This document shows positions 56,031 to 64,000 of a stretch of 64,000 bases of DNA, piece after piece. This DNA is from a bacterium D16-51 (GTDB lineage Bacteria; Bacillota; Clostridia; Lachnospirales; Lachnospiraceae), in the NCBI GenBank assembly GCA_003612285.1, contig RAYE01000010.1, positions 1 through 64,000 of the forward strand, read 5' to 3'. A model generated the notes under the pieces. The model was given only the letters and a program-made list of their open reading frames with translations. It did not search any database and was not told where the DNA came from. The translations under genes were made by a program, and so were the position numbers. Each line of letters begins with the position of its first letter. Within the stretch, counting starts at the first letter, position 1.

Positions 56031-57233
56031 ATGGATTTTGAATTTAATACAATTGAAGAATTAGCAGAAGATATTAAAAATGGAAAAATCGTGGTGCTGA
56101 TTGATGATGAAGACAGGGAAAACGAAGGGGATGTTATTTGCGCAGCACAGTTTGCGACAACGGAAAATGTAAATTTTATGGCTTCCTATGCAAAAGGGCT
56201 GATTTGTATGCCAATGGATGAGGGATATACAGATAGACTTGGGCTTCACCAGATGTGCGAGGTAAATACAGATAACCACTGTACGGCATTTACTGTTTCG
56301 ATTGATTATATAGATACAGAAACAGGTATTTCCGCATATGAGCGTTCTATTACAGCGATGAAAACAGTGGAAGAAGGCATAAAGCCATCTGATTTTCGGA
56401 CGCCGGGGCATATGTTCCCGCTTCAGGCAAAAAAGGACGGGGTACTGGAGCGGAATGGCCATACGGAAGCGACGGTTGATTTGATAAAGATTGCGGGGCT
56501 GAAACCGGTAGGCCTGTGCTGCGAAATTATGCGGGAGGACGGGTATATGGCGCGTACTCCTGAACTGACTGCATTTGCACAGAAACACCACCTAAAAATT
56601 GGCAGAATTGCAGACCTGGTGCAATACCGCAAGGAACATGAAGTGCTTGTAGAATGTGTTGCGAAAGCGGCCATGCCGACCCGTTATGGGGAGTTTACAA
56701 TCTATGGATATGTCAATAAATTAAATGGCGAGCACCATGTTGCTTTGGTGAAAGGGGATATTACGGATGGAGCGCCAGTCCTCTGCCGCGTACATTCTGA
56801 ATGCCTGACAGGTGATGCGCTGGGTTCTGCAAGGTGCGACTGCGGGCAGCAGTATGATGCGGCGATGAAAATGATTGCAAAAGAGGGAAGGGGGGTTCTA
56901 TTGTATATGCGCCAGGAGGGGCGTGGGATTGGCTTGATTAATAAAATCCGCGCTTATGAGCTCCAGGACCAGGGAAGGGATACTGTGGAGGCAAACCTGG
57001 AGCTGGGCTTTCCGGAGGATGCGCGGGATTATACAATTGGAACACAGATTCTTGTTGATTTGGGAGTCCGCCAGATGCGCCTGATGACAAATAATCCATT
57101 AAAGGTATATGGCTTGTCCGGCTATAACCTAGAAATTGTGGAGCGTGTCCCGATTGAAATGGAACCAGGGAAATACGACTTGTTTTATTTAAAAACGAAA
57201 AAAGAAAAAATGGGACATATTTTGGATTTATAG
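56031..57233 (+). CDS. ribBA: Bifunctional DHBP synthase/GTP cyclohydrolase II
   Basis: 400 residues. RibB part (about 1-200) with [11 protein letters not shown] and GHTEATVDL; RibA part with the zinc-binding Cys cluster [18 protein letters not shown] and RQEGRGIGL. Supplies both precursors, dihydroxybutanone phosphate and the pyrimidine. Start 56031 fits the family; in-frame upstream codons overlap ribE. Confidence 0.96.
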   Translation: MDFEFNTIEELAEDIKNGKIVVLIDDEDRENEGDVICAAQFATTENVNFMASYAKGLICMPMDEGYTDRLGLHQMCEVNTDNHCTAFTVSIDYIDTETGISAYERSITAMKTVEEGIKPSDFRTPGHMFPLQAKKDGVLERNGHTEATVDLIKIAGLKPVGLCCEIMREDGYMARTPELTAFAQKHHLKIGRIADLVQYRKEHEVLVECVAKAAMPTRYGEFTIYGYVNKLNGEHHVALVKGDITDGAPVLCRVHSECLTGDALGSARCDCGQQYDAAMKMIAKEGRGVLLYMRQEGRGIGLINKIRAYELQDQGRDTVEANLELGFPEDARDYTIGTQILVDLGVRQMRLMTNNPLKVYGLSGYNLEIVERVPIEMEPGKYDLFYLKTKKEKMGHILDL

Positions 57234-57268
57234 TACTAGAGCAGCAAAAAATAGAAGGAGGCATTTAA

Positions 57269-57730
57269 ATGAGAGTTTTAGAAGGAAATGTAATCGCAGG
57301 AGATGTAAAAATTGCAATTGTAGGCGCACGTTTTAATGAATTTATTGTGTCAAAGCTAATTAGCGGGGCACAGGACGGTCTAGTGCGTCATGGGGTAAAG
57401 GATGACGATATTACGTTAGCCTGGGTGCCGGGGGCTTTTGAAATCCCATTGGCGGCAAAAAAGCTTGCAATGTCAGGAAAATATGACGCAGTGATCTGCC
57501 TTGGCGCGGTCATCCGCGGTGCAACAAGCCATTATGACTATGTCTGCGCAGAGGTTTCCAAAGGGATTGCTGCAGTCAGCCTGGAAGCAGGGATTCCGGT
57601 TATGTTTGGCATACTGACGACAGACAATATAGAACAGGCAATTGAACGGGCCGGGACAAAAGCAGGGAATAAAGGGTATGATTGTGCTTTGGGAGCAATT
57701 GAGATGATTAACCTGACAAGGCAGATGTAA
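57269..57730 (+). CDS. ribH: 6,7-dimethyl-8-ribityllumazine synthase
   Basis: 153 residues, the usual length. [40 protein letters not shown] with the catalytic His, and TTDNIEQA match lumazine synthase, which forms icosahedral or pentameric assemblies. GGAGG before the ATG. Last gene of the operon. A REP-like repeat starts 5 bp after its stop in place of a classical terminator. Confidence 0.97.
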   Translation: MRVLEGNVIAGDVKIAIVGARFNEFIVSKLISGAQDGLVRHGVKDDDITLAWVPGAFEIPLAAKKLAMSGKYDAVICLGAVIRGATSHYDYVCAEVSKGIAAVSLEAGIPVMFGILTTDNIEQAIERAGTKAGNKGYDCALGAIEMINLTRQM

Positions 57731-57734
57731 AAAT

Positions 57735-57805
57735 TTATTCCCGCGAAGACCAAGTTTGGGTGATGCAAGCCTGATTACATCACCCGAACACGCCCGCGAG
57801 GATCA
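57735..57805 (+). repeat. REP-like palindromic repeat, copy B
   Basis: Starts TTATTCCCGCGAAG and ends GCCCGCGAGGATCA, with an internal 8-bp stem GGGTGATG / CATCACCC. Same layout as copy A at 1-70 (minus strand): direct CCCGCGA copies flanking a central hairpin. The central stems differ in sequence but both stay paired, which points to selection on RNA or DNA structure. Located directly after ribH, where it may protect or end the mRNA. Confidence 0.75.
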
Positions 57806-57867
57806 GATTCCCCTAATCTTCAAGCTTTCAAAAATCCTGCTCTCCATTCCATATTGTCTTCTAACGC

Positions 57868-58068
57868 CTATTTCCCATTAATATGCTCATCTAATTTCTG
57901 AATCATTTCCTCCAAGTCACACTGGTGCGTTTGACATGCCTGCTCTAATGTCTCCCGCGGGGACAAGTGACAGGAAACACAATGCATCCCCATTTCATTA
58001 AAACATTGTGCCGCAGAAGGATGATACTGTAAAATTGCCCCAATTAATGAATATTTTGTAATAACCAT
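57868..58068 (-). CDS. DUF1858 redox-disulfide domain protein
   Basis: 66 residues. YSLIGAILQYHPSAAQCFNEMGMHCVSCHLSPRE-type sequence with a CVSC pair and an extra Cys upstream matches the small DUF1858 family (hybrid-cluster-protein-associated disulfide domain). Thought to take part in redox chemistry. No hybrid cluster protein gene is nearby. GAGG precedes the ATG. Confidence 0.9.
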   Translation of the reverse strand: MVITKYSLIGAILQYHPSAAQCFNEMGMHCVSCHLSPRETLEQACQTHQCDLEEMIQKLDEHINGK

Positions 58069-58122
58069 AACTACCTCATTTCTATAGACTAATTTATGTG
58101 ATGCCCAACGTTATTTGTGTGT

Positions 58123-58926
58123 TTAATAAAATCTTCGGTAAAACATCCCTAAAGCAATACTTTCTGCAATAACCAATACCAGATAACCTCCAACGGTTTC
58201 CAGCACCGGCAAAAAACCGCCAGCGCCATCCACCTGGTACAATCCAGCCCGCATATTCAGCAAAGCTGTAACCCCAGCCAGCAGTACCATTACAACCGTA
58301 TGGTTATACTCCCTGCCCATTCTCTGTGTCAGAAAATAGATGAGCAGCGCCAAAAGATAAACGCCAGCCAAAATAATTATCTGTTTCTCCATAAATCCCC
58401 CTGCCCGCTCTGCTGCCATCCCCCAAAACAACATATCCCCGCCTTCTGATTTACTAAAAAGAGAACAAAACAAAACTGAAATATAGAGAAACGAACTGCC
58501 TTCCACAAAAAAAATTATCCCCTCCTTTTTCAAGGATATACTGCATTGCTTCCAGCCGTCTGCTATATGGAACAATAAAATAATGTATATTGGGTAAAAT
58601 ATGCAATTTGTAAGATATAAAGAAGAAAAAAACGCATATCCCCTAAGGTTAAAACTAAACTGCAAAACTGACAGCAAAAGAAATAAAACAAAAAGGCCTC
58701 TTTGTTCCAGCTTCTTTTTTTGCCCCATCTTTTTCAAATAATCTGCTACCCTGCCATCTGCTTTTTCTGACACAAAATCATGCTTTTTTATCAAATCATA
58801 CGCTTTTTTACACTCACTGCATTCCGCAAAATGTTTATCTATCATTTGATTTGATTCTTCTGATGTAACTCCATCCAAATAGGAAGGCAATAAATCCCTG
58901 ATAATATTACAATGTACTTTTTCCAT
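58123..58926 (-). CDS. Zinc-finger anti-sigma factor, membrane-bound
   Basis: 267 residues. N-terminal ZAS-type motif: HCNIIRDLLPSYLDG then HFAECSECKKAY (His-x3-Cys-x2-Cys), followed by about six membrane helices (from about 80). It would hold the ECF sigma factor encoded just upstream, whose gene it overlaps by 20 bp, until a membrane signal arrives. Start 58926 follows GGGGGAG. Confidence 0.86.
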   Translation of the reverse strand: MEKVHCNIIRDLLPSYLDGVTSEESNQMIDKHFAECSECKKAYDLIKKHDFVSEKADGRVADYLKKMGQKKKLEQRGLFVLFLLLSVLQFSFNLRGYAFFSSLYLTNCIFYPIYIILLFHIADGWKQCSISLKKEGIIFFVEGSSFLYISVLFCSLFSKSEGGDMLFWGMAAERAGGFMEKQIIILAGVYLLALLIYFLTQRMGREYNHTVVMVLLAGVTALLNMRAGLYQVDGAGGFLPVLETVGGYLVLVIAESIALGMFYRRFY

Positions 58927-59416
58927 GTTTTTCTCCCCCTTCACTGGAATAATACTCTTTCACAACTTTTTCTTTGCCCCTGTAAAAATTTACACGCGCC
59001 CAATTCTCACTTTTTCCAAGTATTTCCCCAATCTCTTTAAAAGACAATGCCCCTGTAATCCGCAGATACATTACCTCCCGCATCTTTCCAGGCAATTTCT
59101 GCATTAATTTCAATACATCCAGCAGTTCAATTTTGGCAAGCGCCTCCCGTTCGGGCGTAATCTCAAAAATCTCTTCCCTGCCAGAAAAATCATCCGGAAC
59201 TTGCCTTTTATTTTTAGAAAGATACTGGTAATAAGCATTCTTTGCAATGGAACATAACCAGGTGGATATTTTGCAGCTCCCATCATAATTCCCAATCGAC
59301 TGGTATGCTTTCAAAAAAGTCTCCTGCGTCAATTCCTCTGCAACGTCCTTATCATTGCTTATGGCAAGTAAAAAGTGAAAAACTATTTTAGCATTTTCAC
59401 AATATAGCTCTTCCAT
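58907..59416 (-). CDS. ECF-type RNA polymerase sigma factor
   Basis: 169 residues with sigma-2 (AEELTQETFLKAYQSI) and sigma-4 (LSFKEIGEILGKSENWARVNFYRGKEKV) regions. GGAGG precedes the ATG by 5 bases. Overlaps the anti-sigma gene, so the pair is cotranslated. Targets are unknown. An AAC-containing -35-like GTAACGAAAT lies just upstream and may be an autoregulated promoter. Confidence 0.93.
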   Translation of the reverse strand: MEELYCENAKIVFHFLLAISNDKDVAEELTQETFLKAYQSIGNYDGSCKISTWLCSIAKNAYYQYLSKNKRQVPDDFSGREEIFEITPEREALAKIELLDVLKLMQKLPGKMREVMYLRITGALSFKEIGEILGKSENWARVNFYRGKEKVVKEYYSSEGGEKHGKSTL

Positions 59417-59479
59417 CCACGCCTCCTTTCATTTTATTTATCCATTTAGGGGGAATTTCGTTACAGTAAAACAAAAAAG

Positions 59480-59519
59480 CTTCCTGTAAATTCAGCATAA
59501 CAGCCAAATTTACAGGAAG
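59480..59519 (-). terminator. Strong terminator of the JAMM-protein operon
   Basis: A perfect 13-bp stem CTTCCTGTAAATT / AATTTACAGGAAG, followed on the minus strand by CTTTTTTGTTTT, about 20 bp after the small gene's stop. Confidence 0.88.
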
Positions 59520-59538
59520 TAATTAATTACTATGTCCC

Positions 59539-59730
59539 TTAATGCCGTACATCACTTTGGATTCCATCCTCTTCTTTGGCACATCTCGCCTGAATAAGCG
59601 GAATATACTTCTTTATCATCTCTTGCGTAATCCGTTCTCCTTTTTCTATCAATTCTGCCTGTTTCTGCCCCCATTCTGCTGCCACCTTATTATCTTCTAA
59701 CTTCTCACTTAACAGCATCTGCCCAAGCAT
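59539..59730 (-). CDS. Small hypothetical protein downstream of JAMM gene
   Basis: 63 residues, helical and charged (MLGQMLLSEKLEDNKVAAEW to the C terminus), no Cys pair or membrane segment apart from one Cys. GGGGGT precedes the ATG. It lies 12 bp after the JAMM-protein gene and ahead of a strong terminator, so it is the second gene of that operon. Family not recognised. Confidence 0.65.
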   Translation of the reverse strand: MLGQMLLSEKLEDNKVAAEWGQKQAELIEKGERITQEMIKKYIPLIQARCAKEEDGIQSDVRH

Positions 59731-59742
59731 AATAACACCCCC

Positions 59743-60351
59743 TTAATGATCCTCATATATAACATTTGCACTATGGCACTCTGATAAAAAAAGCGACACC
59801 GCCTTTTGATAATCTCGCAGCCCACTCCCTGCATTATGAATAGTTACTACATCATTATATATATTAATTGCACATTTCTGGTCAAAATTAACCCTTTTTA
59901 CCAAATAAGAAATATTACCAAGATTAGTCACTACTACCATCATTTTAACTGTTCTGTTTTGCAAGAAAAATTTGATATCCCCTAATGAAAATTTCGATAA
60001 AGAAGGATGATTATGCAGGACAATTACTACGCATTCTAAAGATGCTGCCAAAAGATGGTATGAAACAGTATTCATATATGGATCAACAGCATGTTCATCC
60101 CCTAATGCCACTCCCATAAATTCTTTGCCTTGTGAAATTAAATTACGGTAATCCAAACTATATGTCAATGCAACTTCATTGGAATTATTTTCCTCTTTTG
60201 AAATCCGCAATACCTCTTTGGCAAATTCCTGTAACATCCCATATTCACTTTCAGGTATTTCTCTATATCTAACTAATGGCACCTTTTCAATTGCTTCATC
60301 AGTAATTAATATTTTATGGTCCCGTTTTTTGGCCATTTCCAAATCATGCAA
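59743..60351 (-). CDS. RadC/JAMM-like metallopeptidase-fold protein
   Basis: 202 residues. The motif LHNHPSLSKFSLGDIKFF resembles the JAMM/RadC metal site (His-x-His then Ser-x2-Asp), one residue shorter than classical RadC in the spacing before Ser. A conserved-looking Glu lies upstream. There is no RadC N-terminal helix-hairpin-helix. Similar proteins occur on mobile elements and in defence islands, but function here is unknown. TTG start with GGAGG 8 bases upstream. Confidence 0.7.
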   Translation of the reverse strand: MHDLEMAKKRDHKILITDEAIEKVPLVRYREIPESEYGMLQEFAKEVLRISKEENNSNEVALTYSLDYRNLISQGKEFMGVALGDEHAVDPYMNTVSYHLLAASLECVVIVLHNHPSLSKFSLGDIKFFLQNRTVKMMVVVTNLGNISYLVKRVNFDQKCAINIYNDVVTIHNAGSGLRDYQKAVSLFLSECHSANVIYEDH

Positions 60352-60394
60352 TTCATTTTCCTCCGAAATATCTCATTCTTTCTTTTCTGCATTT

Positions 60395-60423
60395 ATTATA
60401 ACTCTCCCCAACACATCCTACAA
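60395..60423 (-). promoter_or_regulatory. Possible promoter of the JAMM-protein operon
   Basis: On the minus strand TTGTAG (60423-60418), a 17-bp spacer and TATAAT (60400-60395), about 45 bp before the TTG start. The -35 coincides with the stop of a 42-codon ORF. Confidence 0.5.
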
Positions 60424-60546
60424 CTTATATTTTTTCACATAGCACCCACACTCCTCTAAAGTAATTATGGCTGTTTCATTCCCATACCCTATCAGGGTTT
60501 CTGCACGCTCCTCTATAGATTGCATCAGAAGTGAAAAATCATTCAT
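60418..60546 (-). CDS. Possible 42-residue ORF following the pRiA4b-ORF3-like gene
   Basis: ATG 60546 opens a frame of 42 codons (MNDFSLLMQSIEERAETLIG to CYVKKYKL) that overlaps the preceding gene's end by 8 bases, as in coupled genes. The composition is protein-like, with a Cys-Gly-Cys near the end. The ribosome site (GGGAAG) is poor. It may be a small accessory gene or the remnant of a larger one. Family not recognised. Confidence 0.4.
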   Translation of the reverse strand: MNDFSLLMQSIEERAETLIGYGNETAIITLEECGCYVKKYKL

Positions 60547-62233
60547 CTTCCCAGTCATCCCAATCAGGGTATTGTTCCGGTGCCTCCCCCTTGCTTTTTA
60601 CAACTACAGGCACTTCCGTATCTTCCTCCTTTACCTGCAGCACCTTGCACTGGAACCTCCATTCATCCCCAAAATCAAAAAGATATTTGAATTTCATTCC
60701 CTTTTCAAGTCCTGCCTGGCTTAACCGAAATCTATCAGTTGTATAAGAACCAAAGTCCGCTGCCTCTCTCATATAGTAGCAGTCACTATCACTCCAAATT
60801 TTATTATCCATAAAGAAAGCATGGGCATGGTCATCATCAAACTCAAAAGCGTCTATAATTGCAGAATGCAGATCCAGCAATAAAGCATTACATGATATCT
60901 GTATATGGCGGTAGCACCCGGCTCCGAGGGAAACACTAATAATGTATGATTTCCCCTCCGCTTCCTTTGCCAGTTTTTTACCGACAACCTCAAGCTTTGG
61001 CCTCCTGTTCTGTTCTTCCATCTCCATGCTGTTTAAAAGCCCGTCAATCTTGTCCTTTATATCGTCAGGCAGCCCGTTCTGTTCGGAAAGGAACTGAAAC
61101 ATATTCCGAATTTCACCCGGCATCTGCTCTAGCTGCCTGCTATCCAGTCTCAAAAGCATATCTAACGTTTCTGAGATGTTTTCAAGAGAATCATCTTCGT
61201 CCCCGCAAAAATCTTCATAAAACTCGCTTTTAACACTTTGGAAGCATGGGAGGAAATCTTCTTCTACCAGCCTAACATTAAGTTTTTCGCAGAATGACTG
61301 GAAAAACGCATGGGTACGCCCATCCTGAACCCTTATCTCTAATGGGCAGAATTTTTCATCTAAAAGCACTTCCATAAACATATTTAAAAGTTCTTCTGGT
61401 TTCTCCTGATAATGTACAACAGGAGGCAGAGGAAGCAGGTAATCTGAATCGGTATTTACGGCAAACAATATAATTGGAAATAAAGGAATTTCCTCGTCTT
61501 CACTCTGTACCGGCTCTTCATAGAGGACAAAGCCACACTCCCAAATGCCAGATTTTTTAAACTTTTTTATTTTTGCAATGCTAATGTCATTTGCTGCCTC
61601 TGGCGCCGGCCATTCTACTTCCCTGTCTGGCGGAAGCTTAGTTTTCCCAAGGCTGTAAACCCCATCATGGCACTCCATCAAAAGCACTTCTTCAATATCA
61701 TACTCTGCCTCTCCCAAGCCCAGTTCCTTCGCCGTTTTCCCCTTTAAAAGCTTTGAAATTTCAATCACTGCCTCCAGCGCCTCGCAAAGCTGCCGCTGTT
61801 CCTCCTCCGTGAGTACGCCATAAGGACAATAATAAGGCTGATACTTCAAAAACCTGGGATACGCATTTTTACCGGAAATCCGTATCCCATGGGAACGCGC
61901 AAATGCCTTTACCTCTTCCCGTTCCTCCTCAAACAAAGCATCCTTGCCCATCAGGGAAAGCTGCAGGCAGTCCTGCTGATAAACAACCTCCCTGTACTCA
62001 TCCGGGCCCATCATGCTGCTTTCGGCTTTCACCATCCTTTTCAGGCTTGCAAATCCTTCCTCCCCTACATACAATTCCAGTGCACAAATTTCGCTTCCTG
62101 TTCCGGTTACCCTGACATAACCGGTTCTATTGTCGGACAGCTTTACTGCGAAAAACAAATTGCTCCATATAACATTCCATAATTTAGCTTTTTTATATTC
62201 AAACGCAAGTTCATATAACCTATCAGAAAACAT
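60539..62233 (-). CDS. Protein with C-terminal pRiA4b ORF3-like domain
   Basis: 564 residues. The C-terminal 140 residues (YIISVSLGAGCYRHIQIS, LHSAIIDAFEFDDDHAHAFF, FDFGDEWRFQCKV) match the plasmid pRiA4b ORF-3 / IS1096 TnpR-passenger domain. The N-terminal 400 residues are acidic and lack recognised motifs. No transposase or inverted repeats flank it, so it is a stand-alone chromosomal gene. Function unknown. GGGAG precedes the ATG. It lies 21 bp after metG and could be cotranscribed with it. Confidence 0.82.
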   Translation of the reverse strand: MFSDRLYELAFEYKKAKLWNVIWSNLFFAVKLSDNRTGYVRVTGTGSEICALELYVGEEGFASLKRMVKAESSMMGPDEYREVVYQQDCLQLSLMGKDALFEEEREEVKAFARSHGIRISGKNAYPRFLKYQPYYCPYGVLTEEEQRQLCEALEAVIEISKLLKGKTAKELGLGEAEYDIEEVLLMECHDGVYSLGKTKLPPDREVEWPAPEAANDISIAKIKKFKKSGIWECGFVLYEEPVQSEDEEIPLFPIILFAVNTDSDYLLPLPPVVHYQEKPEELLNMFMEVLLDEKFCPLEIRVQDGRTHAFFQSFCEKLNVRLVEEDFLPCFQSVKSEFYEDFCGDEDDSLENISETLDMLLRLDSRQLEQMPGEIRNMFQFLSEQNGLPDDIKDKIDGLLNSMEMEEQNRRPKLEVVGKKLAKEAEGKSYIISVSLGAGCYRHIQISCNALLLDLHSAIIDAFEFDDDHAHAFFMDNKIWSDSDCYYMREAADFGSYTTDRFRLSQAGLEKGMKFKYLFDFGDEWRFQCKVLQVKEEDTEVPVVVKSKGEAPEQYPDWDDWEDE

Positions 62234-62254
62234 TTGTATTTTCTCCCTATCTTT

Positions 62255-64000
62255 TTAACAAATCTCCGCCCCGGAAGGCATTTTCTTTTCCGGCACCATC
62301 AATGCAAGGCTGCCTTCAGCGTCTTCCGCACATAAAAGCATTCCCTCTGATAGGACGCCTGCCAACTTAGCCGGTTTTAAGTTTACCAGTACCATAACCT
62401 TTTTCCCAACCATTTCTTTTGCAGAATAATACTGCTTAATCCCAGAAACAATCTGCTTTACCTCACTGCCAACCCTTACCTGGGAGCAAAGGAGCTTCTT
62501 TGACTTTTTCACTTCTTCACAGGCTATAATTTCCCCAACCTGGAACTGCATTTTCATAAAATCATCGAATATTATTTCAGGCTTTGCCTCAATATCAATT
62601 ACCTCTTCTTCTGTTTCCCCTGACTCTGCTTTTACCTCTGCAAGCTGTGCCAGCTTGATTTCCTCAGCCTTTGCCAATACCTCTTTTAAATCAAGGCGCA
62701 TAAATAGAATTTCCGGCTTTTCTGTTACCTTTGTCCCAGAAACATATTTCCCAAACACATCCATTTCATCTAAGCTGCGTTTTTTGGCATGGAGCTGCCC
62801 TAATATCTTTTCTGTTGTATCTGGCATAAATGCTTCTAAAAGGCTGGCCCCAATTGTGATACTTTCAACCAGGTTATACAATACAGTTGACAGCCGTCCT
62901 TTTTTCGTTTCATCCTTTCCGAGTACCCAAGGCTCTGTTTCATCTACATACTTATTGCAGCGTTTAAAAAGGGAAAAGATTTCTGAAATGGCGTCTGCTA
63001 CCCGCAGCTTCTCCATGTTCTCTGCCACTTTTTTAGGAACTTCCAGCACTTTTGCCTTCAAATCTTCATCAACTGCTTCCGTTACCCCTGTATCCTCAAT
63101 AATGCCGCCAAGATATTTATTGCTCATAGAAACAGTACGGTTCACAAGATTCCCAAGTACATTTGCAAGGTCAGAATTCATGCGTTCCACCATGAGTTCC
63201 CAGCTGATAACGCCGTCATTTTCAAAAGGCATTTCGTGAAGCACAAAATAACGTACCCCGTCTACGCCAAAGATATCCGCCAAATCATCTGCATAAATCA
63301 CATTCCCCTTTGATTTACTCATCTTCCCATCGCCATGCAGCAGCCACGGATGGCCAAATATCTGTTTCGGCAATGGCAGGTCCAGCGCCATCAGCATAAT
63401 CGGCCAGTAAATTGTATGGAAGCGCAGGATATCCTTCCCAATCAGATGGAGATCTGCCGGCCAGAACTTCTCATACAGCTTCGTGCCATCCTCTTCTGTA
63501 GTGTGGTTTCCATCCATGTCAAACCCAAGGCCTGTAATATAGTTGCTCAATGCATCCACCCATACATAGACAACATGCCCGGGGTCAAAATCTACAGGAA
63601 CCCCCCACTTAAAGGAAGTACGGGAGACGCAAAGATCCTGAAGCCCTGGAAGCAGGAAATTATTCATCATCTCATTTTTCCGCGACTCCGGCTGGATAAA
63701 TTCCGGATGTGTATTAATGTGCTCAATTAACCGGTCCGCATATTTGCTTAATTTCAGGAAATATGCCTCCTCCTTGGCGGGCTGGCACTCCCTGCCGCAG
63801 TCAGGGCATTTGCCGTCAACTAACTGGGATGAAGTAAAAAATGACTCGCACGGCGTACAATACATCCCTTCATAAGTCCCTTTATAGATATCTCCCTGCT
63901 CGTACAGCCTTTTAAAAATCTTTTGTATCTGCTTCTCATGATATTCATCTGTTGTCCGGATAAATTTGTCATATGACGTATTCATCAAATCCCAAATCGT
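62255..64000 (-). CDS. metG: Methionyl-tRNA synthetase, 5' end cut by window edge
   Basis: 582 codons are present; the frame is open to the edge (TIWDLMNTSYDKF at position 64000), so roughly the first 75-80 residues with the HIGH motif are missing. Zinc knuckle CTPCESFF...CPDCGREC, catalytic HLIGKDILRFH, and KMSKS in GKMSKSKGN. The C-terminal EMAP/tRNA-binding domain (FMKMQFQVGEI, KIVSGI-like VKQIVSGIKQYY, GVLSEGMLL) makes it a dimer. Charges tRNA-Met. Confidence 0.97.
   Translation of the reverse strand, partial: TIWDLMNTSYDKFIRTTDEYHEKQIQKIFKRLYEQGDIYKGTYEGMYCTPCESFFTSSQLVDGKCPDCGRECQPAKEEAYFLKLSKYADRLIEHINTHPEFIQPESRKNEMMNNFLLPGLQDLCVSRTSFKWGVPVDFDPGHVVYVWVDALSNYITGLGFDMDGNHTTEEDGTKLYEKFWPADLHLIGKDILRFHTIYWPIMLMALDLPLPKQIFGHPWLLHGDGKMSKSKGNVIYADDLADIFGVDGVRYFVLHEMPFENDGVISWELMVERMNSDLANVLGNLVNRTVSMSNKYLGGIIEDTGVTEAVDEDLKAKVLEVPKKVAENMEKLRVADAISEIFSLFKRCNKYVDETEPWVLGKDETKKGRLSTVLYNLVESITIGASLLEAFMPDTTEKILGQLHAKKRSLDEMDVFGKYVSGTKVTEKPEILFMRLDLKEVLAKAEEIKLAQLAEVKAESGETEEEVIDIEAKPEIIFDDFMKMQFQVGEIIACEEVKKSKKLLCSQVRVGSEVKQIVSGIKQYYSAKEMVGKKVMVLVNLKPAKLAGVLSEGMLLCAEDAEGSLALMVPEKKMPSGAEIC

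Overview
The window looks like chromosome from a gut-type Lachnospiraceae (Clostridia, Bacillota) of moderate-to-low GC content. The signs are near-universal strong Shine-Dalgarno sites (GGAGG), TTG/GTG starts, a secreted GH2 beta-galactosidase ending in BspA-type leucine-rich repeats, an FMN-riboswitch rib operon, an AgrC/AgrA-like two-component system, and small proteins that I associate with this family. Genus cannot be fixed from the sequence alone. No rRNA, tRNA, CRISPR array, intact insertion sequence or prophage was seen.

Layout. 1-0.5 kb: the 5' part of an Rpn/PD-(D/E)XK nuclease gene that runs into a REP-like palindromic repeat at the window edge. 0.7-5.6 kb: a secreted multidomain beta-galactosidase. 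5.6-8.4 kb: a tiny amphipathic peptide gene divergent from a membrane histidine kinase and a LytTR response regulator, with repeated GTTYA boxes between them. 8.6-12.1 kb: a heterodimeric ABC exporter with one degenerate ATP site. 12.4-25.8 kb: housekeeping and envelope genes (RNA methyltransferase, RadA, ClpC, a membrane-anchored cohesin-domain protein, an SH3/glucosaminidase, Hsp33, a methyltransferase, a Cache chemoreceptor). 26-34 kb: a LacI-like-sensor diguanylate cyclase and a response regulator/kinase/FtsX permease/ATPase operon. 34-42 kb: uvrA with a LexA-like box, an HD nucleotidase, an orphan branched-chain-type ABC transporter, a HIT protein, a flavodoxin-SCP2 fusion and a rhomboid protease. 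42-48.7 kb: a membrane protein, a MerR regulator, dTDP-rhamnose genes, a CgeB-like glycosyltransferase and an M29 aminopeptidase. 48.7-53.8 kb: a cytidylate-kinase-like protein, a CPBP protease, a coiled-coil protein, a MalY/PatB lyase and a HAD phosphatase. 54-57.7 kb: FMN riboswitch and ribD-ribE-ribBA-ribH. 57.8-62.2 kb: a more accessory stretch (DUF1858, ECF sigma/anti-sigma pair, JAMM/RadC-like protein, small ORFs, a pRiA4b-ORF3-domain protein). 62.3-64 kb: metG, cut by the edge.

How parts work together. The rib operon makes FMN precursors under FMN feedback. The cohesin, glucosaminidase and beta-galactosidase proteins act outside the membrane. The most distinctive locus is 5.8-8.4 kb. 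A leaderless 21-residue peptide is preceded by five copies of a GTTYA motif that resembles LytTR binding half-sites, and the LytTR regulator and its kinase are encoded divergently next to it, with a peptide-type ABC exporter just beyond. This has the shape of a self-contained peptide signalling or peptide toxin circuit that lacks an AgrB/AgrD pair.

The intergenic regions also carry several families of palindromic repeats. One is a REP-like element with two copies, at the left edge and after ribH. Another has ends of the type GTTACTATTCAC and includes a 97-bp near-perfect hairpin. A third is a triple-hairpin element of about 135 bp.
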